In this document: piece by piece, positions 52,625 through 61,600 of the stretch
Layout: each line of letters starts with the position of its first letter
How positions within the stretch are numbered: position 1 is the first letter of the stretch
Assembly (NCBI RefSeq): GCF_004664715.2
Contig: NC_051065.1
Coordinates: 146,029,987-146,093,986 of the forward strand
From: Peromyscus leucopus
Taxonomy: Eukaryota; Chordata; Mammalia; Rodentia; Cricetidae
Direction: 5' to 3'
Length of the DNA: 64,000 bases
The notes under the pieces: model-generated
What the model saw: only the letters and a program-made list of their open reading frames with translations
The model's database searches: none
Told to the model about the DNA's origin: nothing
Position numbers and translations under genes: made by a program

Positions 52625-55445
52625 TCGAGTTGATGCAGGTCTTGGCCATTCACTGTTTCTACATCCCTCTTCTACCTGTAGGACTCCCAGGAGTGTTACC
52701 CCACATCCAGATGTTGTTGCCTTCTAGGGAGTCTCCCACAACCTCAACAACTTGCAAGTCCAGCACAGTACCCTGCCCCCTGGTATAACTGGTTGGCAGC
52801 TCCCAGCACTGATCCCTACGCTAGACTAAACTTTCTATTTTAAGGGTAATGGATGCCTACAATCAAGTTAGTCTTTGGTAAAGTTAAAAACATACCAGGA
52901 ATCATAGGGACACTTCCTAATAGCTAAAAACTACAGACTCCTCAAATGTCCACTGCAAGCAGAATGAACGGATAAGTGCCTGGTGGTATATCCATTCAAC
53001 GGAATATTATACAGCCATGAGAAAGGATGATCTGTAGTTAGAGCCAACGGCATAAGTGAAATTCACAAAGGGTTAAGTAAAAGAAGCCAGGCAGGAATGA
53101 GGTCACACTGCTTGATTCCATCCACACAGCACAGGTACGAGCACAGTTGTTTGGTGGTGGCAGAAGTCATGGTAATGGCCACTTTGTGAGAGTTTATTTA
53201 CCGCAAGAGGACAAAAGGGGACAGTGTTGGTTATCTGCTGTTCCTCAATGCGCTCCTGGTTATACCTGTGAGTCTAACTTGTACTTTTTATTTATTTTTT
53301 GAGACAGGACATCGCTATGGAGCCCTGGCTGTCCTGGAACTCACACCCAGTCGGCCCCACGCTCCTGCCTCTACCTCCCGAGTGCTGGGTGGGGTTAAAG
53401 GTGTGCAAACCACAGCTGGCAGTGTTTTTTAACTTTTAAGTTACATGTATTTATTTACTTGTGCGGGAGGAGCGCATGCTAGCCACAGTTTGCTGGAGGA
53501 ACTCAGAGGAAACTTCAGGAGTCAGTTCTCTTCTTCCGACACGTGGGTCCCAAAGACTGGACTCAGGCTGCCAGGTTTGGCGTCAGGGACCTTTTCCTGC
53601 CGAGCCATGGCTCCGCCCCTTGTACTGACTCTTAAGCTTTGTACTTACGATGTGTACATCTCCACAGAAGTATATGATATGCCAATAAAAAGCTTTAAAG
53701 TAGCAGCGAGCAGGAAAGAAAATTATACAATCCTCTTCTTTCAGTTTCTGTTTCTTAGCCCATGAACTTTCTGTCAACCATTCTTCAAAAACAATAGCCA
53801 GGTAGCAGGAGGTGGGGTGGGGGGGTGGGAGGTGGGAGAGGGGGGGGTGGGCAAGGAAGAGATGATGGTAATGGAAAGACATCCATCGCCTTGGAGTAGG
53901 TCTCCAGTGAGGGTCGGGGGGCAAGTGGACACCTCGGGTCCCTAAGGGCCTGTCTCTCCTGTCTCTCCTGGCCCTCCCCTCTCCCAAGGTCTTCTCACTC
54001 GAAACTGCACAGTCGCTGCCAATGCCGAGTGCGCCTGCTCCCAGGGCTGGCAATGCAGGGACCGGGAGTGTACGGAGTGCGACCCTCCTCTCGACCCCGC
54101 ACCGACCATACAACAGTCTCAGGCCCCAGGCCCACACCCACCACCACCCCACTTACCTTACGCCCAAGGTATGTAGCAGGCTGCCCCTCGTCCGTCCGGA
54201 CTGCTGGGGGCAGTGGGCCAGCCTACCCAGCGCTGCCCACTCTGCACTGACCCCCAGCTCCGTTCCGGGGTTCCGGGCCCACTTGTCTTCCTTCTGTCTC
54301 CCGCAGAATCCCAGGCTTTCAGCCCGGGGCACCCTGGGGGTGCGGTGGGCTTCCTGCTGTGACTCGCTCTGTCTCTTTCTTCCAGAGATACCAGAGGCCA
54401 GGACGGTCTGGCCTGCACACACTAGGCAGTTTCCTGCCTCAACTCTCTATACCCACTGGCCATGTGAGTTTTCTCCCTAATCCCCATCCCTCAGAGAAAG
54501 CGCAGAGGAAAGAGGCCGAGAGGGCAGCCACTGGGAAGCCCCTAAGCATGAGTGAGGGGTGGGGTACAGATCTGCGGAGAAAGTGCAGTGGATAAGGGTG
54601 CCTGCTGCACAAGCAAGAGATCAGGACCGGAGTCGTGTATCTGTAACCCTCGCATTCAGAGGCAGACACAGAGTCACCTTAGCTAAAACAGCCAAGTTTC
54701 CCTTGTCTCAAGGGAGCAAGCTAGACTCTGAATGCACACGCAAGCACTCACTGTACATAAAGGAGAAAGAGACAGACAGACAGACAGACAGACAGACCGA
54801 CAGACAGAGCGGGAGGCAAAGGAGGAGAAAGCATAATCTAGTTAGAGACTAGGAGGTGGGGGACTGGTCCAGCAGGGCAAGGGTGATGGTGGGGGAAAGG
54901 AGGGAGCCTAAGGCTCGATCCTCTAATAAAGCCTCTGGGTGCCCTTGCCTGTCGCAGCCCAAAGACCCCTGTGCAGTTCACAATGTATCCGAATCTTTGT
55001 GACCTTCTCCGGCATGTTTCTGGTCTTCGTCCTGGGTGGAATCTTGCTCTTCCGTCAAAGACGAAATCATGGACCAAGTAAGAGACAGGCCTCCCCTCCT
55101 TCCCCAGCCCACCATCTCAGCTCTGGGAGCCACAGCTAAGGCCCCACCCCAAACTCACCCTATTCTCACTCTTCATGTTCTTCCCACAGCCTCCCCCAGC
55201 CCCCCCAGCCCCCCCCCCCCCCCCCCCCCCCCCCCCCCACCCCGCTTTCTCTTCTCTTCTCTTCTTACCTTCATTCCCCTCTCCCCACTGCTGACCAAGA
55301 CTCAGCCAATTGTCTTTCCACAGATGGAGATAGCCAGGCAGTGCCCGAGGAGCCTTGTCCTTACAGCTGCCCCCGGGAGGAGGAGGGCAGTGCCATCCCC
55401 ATCCAGGAAGACTACAGGAAGCCAGAGCCTGTTTCCTACCTTTGA
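49201..55445 (+). CDS. Cd27: CD27 antigen, TNF-receptor superfamily member 7 (gene span, 6 coding exons)
   Basis: Type I receptor for CD70 on T, B and NK cells, signalling through TRAF2/TRAF5 to NF-kB. Exons are 49201-49336, 49484-49615, 53989-54168, 54386-54463, 54958-55077 and 55324-55445, all GT/AG and all phase 1, giving 255 residues (human 260). A leader occupies about residues 1-23. Cys-rich TNFR repeats run from SCPVRHYW (27) to ECTECD (121). A Pro-rich stalk (122-180) follows, then a membrane segment (about 186-207) and a tail with [23 protein letters not shown] (241-245) is the known TRAF-binding site. NRT (Asn56) and NCT (Asn95) are N-glycosylation sequons. No disabling change is seen. 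Intron 2 (4.4 kb) is loaded with SINEs. Confidence 0.96.
49484..49615 (+). CDS. Cd27: Cd27 coding exon 2
   Basis: After CTCACAG reads [16 protein letters not shown] to CESCRHCNS; donor GTAAGA. It encodes the rest of the first Cys-rich domain and most of the second. Confidence 0.95.
49862..49985 (+). mobile_element. B1/B4-related SINE (Cd27 intron 2)
   Basis: GCCAGGTGCAGTGGCAGC, GAGTTCAAGGCCAGCCTGACC. Confidence 0.75.
49986..50150 (+). mobile_element. B3 SINE
   Basis: GGCCAACAAGATGGTTTAGCAGG, GCCTGAGTTCATGCCCTGGG, AGTTGTCCTCCGAGC. Confidence 0.8.
50152..50312 (+). mobile_element. B1 SINE
   Basis: CCTTGGATGGTGTCACACGCC, GAGTTTGAGGCCAGTCTGG; TGTATTGGAA is duplicated near its end. Confidence 0.88.
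50325..50502. repeat. Purine tract (GGAA/GAAA)n
   Basis: About 175 bp of nearly pure AG, composed of GGAAG, AGAAA and GGAAA units, in Cd27 intron 2. Open frames here are low-complexity artefacts. Confidence 0.97.
50503..51260. other. Cd27 intron 2, unassigned
   Basis: No repeat or exon recognised. Confidence 0.5.
51268..51412 (-). mobile_element. B1 SINE
   Basis: TTTCAAGACAGGGTTTCTCTG to GTGTGTGCCAACACTGCCC. Confidence 0.93.
51448..51543 (+). mobile_element. B1 SINE 3' half
   Basis: TTTGTGAGTTTGAAGTAGCC, CAGAGAAACCCTGTCTC plus A-tail. Confidence 0.85.
51812..51940 (-). mobile_element. B1 SINE
   Basis: TTTTTTGAGACAAGTTTTCTC, GTAGCCCAGGCTGGCC, GCGTGTTCCACCATGCCC. Confidence 0.88.
51941..52589. 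other. Cd27 intron 2, unassigned
   Basis: Includes a CCACCCCACC-rich stretch (52353-52410). The 189-codon and 180-codon frames nearby have no family feature. Confidence 0.5.
52590..52619. repeat. Poly(A) run
   Basis: About 29 A, with no recognisable SINE body in front. Confidence 0.95.
52920..53275 (+). mobile_element. Old LINE-1 (L1M-type) 3' end
   Basis: CTCAAATGTCCACTGCAAGC, CAACGGAATATTATACAGCC, GTAAAAGAAGCCAGGCAGG and CTGCTTGATTCCATCC follow the order of mammalian L1M ORF2/3'UTR. Confidence 0.82.
53298..53420 (-). mobile_element. B1 SINE
   Basis: TTTTTTGAGACAGGACATCG, CTGGCTGTCCTGGAACTCAC. Confidence 0.85.
53428..53622 (-). mobile_element. B3-related SINE
   Basis: GTTTGCTGGAGGAACTCAGAGG, ACACGTGGGTCCCAAAGACTGG, GCCGAGCCATGGC. 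Confidence 0.78.
53806..53853 (+). repeat. G-rich tract with quadruplex potential
   Basis: Runs of G3-G8 separated by T, A or TGGGA, 136 bp before Cd27 exon 3. Confidence 0.7.
53989..54168 (+). CDS. Cd27: Cd27 coding exon 3
   Basis: After CTCCCAAG reads [17 protein letters not shown] to [10 protein letters not shown]; donor GTATGT. It encodes the third Cys-rich segment and the start of the Pro-rich stalk. Confidence 0.95.
54386..54463 (+). CDS. Cd27: Cd27 coding exon 4 (stalk)
   Basis: After TTCCAG reads [16 protein letters not shown] to STLYTHWP; donor GTGAGT. This stalk exon is a few residues shorter than my recollection of the human exon and accounts for most of the length difference. 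Confidence 0.92.
54575..54765 (+). mobile_element. B3-like SINE (Cd27 intron 4)
   Basis: GAGAAAGTGCAGTGGATAAGGGTGCC, GAGATCAGGACCGGAGTC; diverged. Confidence 0.5.
54766..54808. repeat. (ACAG)n microsatellite
   Basis: Tetranucleotide GACA repeats with one CCGACA variant. Confidence 0.96.
54958..55077 (+). CDS. Cd27: Cd27 coding exon 5 (transmembrane)
   Basis: After GTCGCAG reads [10 protein letters not shown], then the hydrophobic span [18 protein letters not shown], then the stop-transfer RQRR. Donor GTAAGA. Confidence 0.95.
55187..55243. repeat. Poly(C) tract including C30
   Basis: An uninterrupted run of 30 C at 55209-55238, within a CCCCAG-rich stretch, in Cd27 intron 5. Confidence 0.95.
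55324..55445 (+). CDS. Cd27: Cd27 coding exon 6 (cytoplasmic tail)
   Basis: After TTTCCACAG reads [22 protein letters not shown], then [15 protein letters not shown] and TGA. PIQED is the TRAF2/5 docking site. The acceptor lies 85 bp after a 30-C homopolymer. Confidence 0.95.
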
Positions 55446-55697
55446 GGCGGGGCGGGGCGGGGCCCTTTCCACTGCGGCACCATCCAGGGGGATCTCCCCC
55501 ACCACCGTCATCAGAACCCTTTCCTGTGTGCACGTGGACAGACCGACCTTCTGAGACTGGTAGTGATAAGAGCAGGATCCCCAGGTTGAGGTCCAGCAGG
55601 CTCCGGGAGGCCCAGGCTCCAGCTGTAAAACACACTTATTATAAACGAAGCCTTATAGTTGGCAAAATCACATGCTGAGGGTGAAAATGGCCTGCCA

Positions 55698-55895
55698 AGG
55701 GCTGGAGAGATGATTCAGCAGTGAAGAGCACATGCTGCTCTTTTGGAGGACCAGACTTTGATTCCCAGTACCATCAGATGGCTCAAAATCACCTGGAACT
55801 CATTTCAGGGGATCTGACACCTTTGACCTCCTCTGGCACCCACAAATGCAGAGCATACACTCACAGACACACAGAATAAAAATAAATTTTTTTTA
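55698..55895 (+). mobile_element. B2 SINE in or just past the Cd27 3'UTR
   Basis: GGGCTGGAGAGATGATTCAGC, GATTCCCAGTACCATCAGATGG, AGAATAAAAATAAATTTT tail. The AATAAA-like tail could supply a polyadenylation signal. Confidence 0.93.
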
Positions 55896-56083
55896 AATTT
55901 TTGAATGGGCCATGAGCAGAAGTCCCGCATCGGCCCTGGGGCCGGAAGGTCTCACCTGCCTCGGGAGACACTATCTACAGACACACATCCAGCCTGCTCC
56001 GGTCTCATCTTCTCCATAAGCTGTGGCGCTGCTGTGAGCAAAGCAGAGACTGAGACTTTCTCTCAGTTTAAGCTAAAACTGTA

Positions 56084-56089
56084 AATAAA
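56084..56089 (+). terminator. Candidate Cd27 polyadenylation signal
   Basis: AATAAA sits 640 bp after the Cd27 stop in a non-repeat context, past a B2 insertion. The AATAAA-like tail of that B2 (55874-55885) is the competitor, so this call is tentative. Confidence 0.4.
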
Positions 56090-56099
56090 CTCATTTTTC

Positions 56100-56960
56100 T
56101 AGTTCTGTATACACTGTCCTTTTCTCTCAGGGTAGGCAAGCATTGGAACCCAGAGCCAGGCCTTATGATGCTCAGGGACTCCAGTAATAGCTGTGAAAGT
56201 TCTACAATATGTTTCTCTTCCCAAAAAAAGAGGAGGAGGAGGAAGGGGTGATGGGGCTGGGGAGAAGGCATGAAGGATGAGTTCTAGCACCCTTCATAAG
56301 AAAAAGGAAAACACCCAGCACACACCTAAGGAAAGAAAAAACAACAATAAAACAAAACAAAAAACCAACTCCATGTGGCCCTGTGTGCTTGTAATTCAAG
56401 GGCTAGGGGTGCCAGGAGGGCAGGGGCTGGAGTGGAGACAGGACATCACTAAACAATTCCAGGTTCAGAGAGAGACCCCATCTCAAAAGAAAATGGAGCA
56501 AGACACCCAGAGTCCTCACTGACCTTCCACACACAGGCATGGCTGTGCGTACCCACCCCACACGTGGGGGGGGGTGTGGGTGTGTGTGTGGTGTATACAC
56601 CACACACACAAATACAGCTTAAAGTGAAACTCCACGTCGTAGCTCTCCAGCTTCCTGAAACTCCAGTCCCACATCCAGGCCACACCCATCCCACGCGTGA
56701 GGTCATGGACCTGATCAGGGAGTTTCCACCGGGCAGACCAGTAGGAATTCATATGGCTCTACAAGAATGAAGGGACCAGAGTACTAGGGATCTATCTTCG
56801 GCTCCATCCCCTCTCGGGCTCTCATAGGGCTGATGGGAAACTCAACGATGCGGTGAAGTCAGGTTTTGAAATCACCTGGGGGTCTCTTGGGGGCAGGGTG
56901 GACCCAAAACCAGTGAGGAGGGCTCTGGCCGCGGCTGCTCATGGCTTCGGGCGACCAAAG
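56100..56960. other. Cd27-Tapbpl intergenic region
   Basis: Holds a diverged B1/B4-like piece (56370-56490) and CA/GT runs (56565-56612). The last 200 bp lead into the Tapbpl promoter. Confidence 0.5.
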
Positions 56961-56965
56961 ACAGC

Positions 56966-56986
56966 TGAAGTGAAAGTGAAAGAGAA
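56966..56986 (+). promoter_or_regulatory. ISRE/IRF-like element upstream of Tapbpl
   Basis: The core GAAAGTGAAA (56972-56981), flanked by further GAAG/GAGAA half-sites, fits the GAAANNGAAA interferon-response consensus. It lies about 150 bp before the Tapbpl ATG. TAPBPL is interferon-gamma inducible in other mammals. Confidence 0.7.
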
Positions 56987-57133
56987 GCCGGCTGAGAGAG
57001 CAAGAGAACAGAGTAGGAGCGGTTAGCCCCGTGAGGGGTGCTCCAAAGAACCCTCTCTTCCGCCGGGGATCTCTAGCAGAGGAGCTGTGGAGAAGGCAGC
57101 CTGCGGGGAGCCCGGAGCCCGGGAGCAGCCCCC

Positions 57134-57197
57134 ATGGGCTCAGAGCCCGGCTGGTGTCTGCTGCTGTGTTTGGCGCTCTCCGGGGCAGCAGGCACTG
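57134..57197 (+). CDS. Tapbpl: Tapbpl coding exon 1 (signal peptide)
   Basis: Reads MGSEPGWCLLLCLALSGAAG and is followed by a GTGAGT donor. The context CCCCCATGG is acceptable Kozak, and the encoded leader is nearly the human one. Confidence 0.92.
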
Positions 57198-57355
57198 GTG
57201 AGTGCCGAGATCGGGCTGGGCGGTGGGGGAAGGACGCCAAGGGAGTCCCGGGGAGCCACCTACCCAGCCGGCTACAGCTTCCGGTCACCCTCTAAGCCCA
57301 GCAGAGGAGTGTGGCACTAACGACAGGAGGAATCAGTCTGGAGAGGGGTACAGCT

Positions 57356-57404
<49 letters not shown>

Positions 57405-58590
57405 AAGAGGGGCTTCCTCTGTGGAACGGGCAGGGTGCCACCACTTAGAAGAAGAAGGGGCTTCCCAGGCTGAGAAATCACTTGGGAGGTGACTCCCTGA
57501 GCAGGAGGAGAGAGTTCACAGCCTTGGCAGAAAGCAGAGGACTCCGGGCAGGTTGGGAAATAAGAAAATGGCTGTCAAAGTCCCCAGGAACAGCAAGTGC
57601 CCAGCTCCTCTTCCCCGTGGCAGTATTTGTTCCTTTGTTTTTTTTTGTTTTTTTTTTTTTTTTTTTTTTTTTTTACTGGAACTTCCTTTTAAGAAATCTC
57701 CTCGTATTCCACAGTTGGAACACAAAAAAAAAACTTCAAAGCATAAATCCCTCTGGCTCTGAACAGAACAGATCCAGAACTTAAAATGATTCACTGAGGA
57801 GCTGCCTGAGTGGCAGGTGCCTCCCGAGAAGTTGGGTTTACAAATGATAGGACACCAAGACAGCAGGAGCCAAGCAAGTGTGGGGGAAGAAGGTGCTGAT
57901 CTCGCTTTCCCTGCAGAGCCCCCCACAGCTGAAAGACGGCAGCCCACGGACATAGTCTTAGACTGCCTCTTGGTGACAGAAGACAGGCATCGAGGGGCCT
58001 TTGCCAGCAGTGGGGGCAGGGAGAAGGCCTTGCTTGTGCTGAAGCAGGTGCCGGTGCTGGATGATGGCTCCCTAGAAGGCATCACCGATTTCCAAGCCAG
58101 CACAGTGGCCAAAGATGACCCGCCGATTATCTTCGAGGCCTCAGGTAAAAGCCTTCCTTCCTCGGCTTCCTCCATGGGGACAGCCCAGTCCCCAATCACG
58201 CCCACCCACGCCTGCTTCCCATCTGCCAACGTCACCTCTGTGTGCCACCCTTCTCCCCAGTGGACTCGGTCCAGATCCCCCAGGCGGAGGCCCTGCTCCA
58301 TGCCGACTGCAGCGGGAGGACAGTGACCTGTGAGATCTCCCAGTATTTCCTCCAGGCCAGACGAGAGGCCCCTTTGGAGGGAGCAGCTTGGTTCATCGGC
58401 AACATGCAGGTATCTAGAGGGGGTCCTAGCGTCTCCATGGTGATGAAGACTCTAGAAGATGCTGCCCCTGGAGCTGTCCGGCACCCTGCGCTGAACCTAC
58501 CCCTGAGTCCCCAGGGTACCGTGAGGACTGCAGGTGAGAACATAAAAGGAAGGGGCGCGAGGAAGCTTTCTGTTTGCTTTAAGTCTGTAT

Positions 58591-58674
<84 letters not shown>

Positions 58675-61600
58675 CACACACACACGCCACAGCACACAGG
58701 TGGAGGTCAGAGGACAACTGTGGGCGTTGGGTCTCTCCTCTGCAGTGTGGTCCAGGGACTGAACTCTGCTCACTAGGCTTGGCTGCAAGCCCCTCACTCA
58801 CTGTTCCGTCTCAGCAGCCCCAAGTTTCCCTCTTTCTCCAGCTCCTCTTTCTTCTTTTTAGTTGTGAGAGATGGGATAGAAAGAAGGAACAAAGTCTATA
58901 ATCTATCATGTAGGTGCTCTTGGGGTACCTCACAAGCATATCCTGAGTCCAGAACAGGGGATGCTGGGAGATCCTTACTTAATTAAGTAAGGATCAAAAT
59001 ATAAAAATCATCAGGTAAGCCGGGCAGTGGTGGCACGCACCTTTAATCCTAGCACTCGGGAGGCAGAGGCAGGCAGATCTCTGTGAGTTCGAGGCCAGCC
59101 TGGTCTACAGAGCGAGATCCAGGACAAGCACCAAAACTACACAGAGAAACCCTGTCTCAAAAAAACCAAATAAATAAATAAATAAATAAATAAAATCATC
59201 AGGTATTTCTCCAAACTGGAGATGACTTCTCTCTCGCTGGGCTGCCATGGGAATGATGCATGAGGCTGTTCTGTCTACATATGTTGTCGTTGCTCTTAGT
59301 TAGCCAAACACCTGTTTCCTTCCAGTGACAGCGAGGCTGGTCTGGTACTCCACGGTAACTACAGTGGAGCACAGGGAGACAGAAGTGTTCTGTACCTCCT
59401 ATTAATAAACCCCGGTCCTCAGGGGCAGCTGGGACCTGCTTCGGCTTGATGTGCTTCGTTGATGTCCATGGGAGGAGACTAGACGGAGGAGGAGTGGATG
59501 GGGGGGGAGATAGGGTGGGAGGGAAGGGGAGGAGAGGAGGAGGGAGGGGAAACTGTGGTCAGGATGCAAAATAAATGAAAATATTTAATTAATTTTAAAA
59601 AAAACAGCCCTTGCCCTCTCTCACTTAGCACCACCTACCAGGTACAAAGATAGTTGAGAATGTAATGACAGGTATCTGGAGGGTCCAGTTCAGTATTTTG
59701 CCTCCAAAAAGGAGACAAGCAAGTCCATAAAAGATGAAAATGGGGGGACTCCTATCCTATCCCTGGAAGCCCCTAAAACATTAAGCTTTATTATTATTTT
59801 GTCCTGTACTTAGGATTGATCCTTGAGCCTTGTGCATGTTAACACAAGTCTAGCACTCTTTTCAGTTTTGATTGTGAAATGGGGATCTCACCAAGGTGCC
59901 CAGGCAGGCCTTGAACTTATGATCCTGTTATGCCTCCTGAGTCACTGACAGGTAGGCACTACCACCCCCACTGCCTTTATGGCCCTATCTAAATGAACCT
60001 TGACACATCAGAAAAGATGTCCAGCATCTACCACAGGCCTTGCATAGCTTAGCGCTTCTTGAGATTATTCAAACCTACAAATAAAGCCAAGCTGTGGTGG
60101 TGCACACCTTTAATCCCAGCACCCAGGAGACAGAGGCAGATGGATCTCTGAGAGTTCAAGGCCAGCCTGGTCTACAGAGTGAGTCCCAGGACAGCCAGTG
60201 CTACACAGAGAAACCCTGTCTCAAAAAAAAAAAAAAAAAAAAAAAAAACCCTACAAATAAGTAAAATAACACACACTCACACAGCCTTGACCTATTTTAC
60301 CAGTTATTCATCTTGTCGTACTTCCTCTCTGCCTCTGCTAAAATGGTGCACATTCTCCCTTTGAACTGACTAGACCGTAGGTACACAACACTTCACCCCC
60401 CAGTGTTCCTTCCCATGTGCGGTTACAGCTTATAGCAGAAAGTCAAGGCCATTCTGCTTCATAGTCACTGAACAATGATCTCAGGAGCACATCAAGGTTG
60501 GGGAGCATGTTACTCATGGTAACAAGGAATCCAGTGTATATGGAAGAAGAATCGAACAGTAAAGCTGGGTGGGGTTGTGCACATTTGCAACCCTAGCACT
60601 GGAAACTGAAGCAGGAGGATCGTGAGTTCAGGAGCCTGTGTGCGCCATGTAGAGCCCCATGCGACAGGAACTGAATTCATTCGGTTCCCATGGTCCAGGG
60701 CAGGGGGCTGGAGAAGCTGTCTGTCCACAGCTCAGAGGCCATTCGACCTCAAGGAGGAAACAGTCCACAAGTCACCCTTTTTTTCTCTCCACAGTGGAGT
60801 TGCAGGTGACATCAGAGACCCAAAGCCTGCGTCGTCTGCTGGGGTCCTCCGTCTCCCTGCACTGCGGTTTCTCCATGGCACCAGGCCTGGACCTCGTGGG
60901 TGTGGAGTGGCGGTTGCAGCATAAAGGCAGTGGCCAGCTGGTGTACAGCTGGCAGCCAGAGCAGGCGCAAGCTAAGCGCAAGGGTGCTACGCTGGAGCCT
61001 GAGCAGCTGCGTGCGGCTGGGGATGCCTCTCTCACCTTACCCAACCTCACTCTAAAGGATGAGGGGACCTACATCTGCCAGATCACTACCTCTCTGTACC
61101 AAGCTCAACAAATCATCCCACTTGACATCCTAGGTAAGGTCTTGGGAGAGGGAAGAGAGGGGTGCCTGTTGGGAGTCTTTTCCAGACTAGACTCCAAACC
61201 CAAAGGGAATTTCCTGAGAGAAAGAAAGTATTCCCACAACCTAAACACCACCTTCATCCTAGAGGTCCAGATGGCATCAGATAAGGAGTCCCATTGAATG
61301 CCAAGATCAGTCTCCCCAAGAAATAACTAGTCCAGAATCTCACAGCCCTGGCTGGCCATCTGTAATGTCAGTCCCCTGGACCACTTCCTTGAGGGGGACC
61401 CTGCAGGTGTCTAGGCAGGGGAGCTAACCATGAAGAGGTGAGAACAAAAACTCACTTCCCATTGACTTTGTCACCCTGGATCAGACTTGGGGAGTTTGAT
61501 ATCAGGCAGATTATTCCCAATGGATTAAAACACAGTATAATTTGATCTGTCTAAAATGTATATAAAAAATGATCTGTATAACACAGATCACCAGGCTGTT

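Noticed and set aside
53583..54152. 189-codon minus-strand frame
   Set aside because: Antisense of Cd27 intron 2 and exon 3; no features.
57516..58301. 261-codon minus-strand frame
   Set aside because: Antisense shadow of Tapbpl exons 2-3 and intron 1, including a poly-T run; the sense strand carries the conserved protein.
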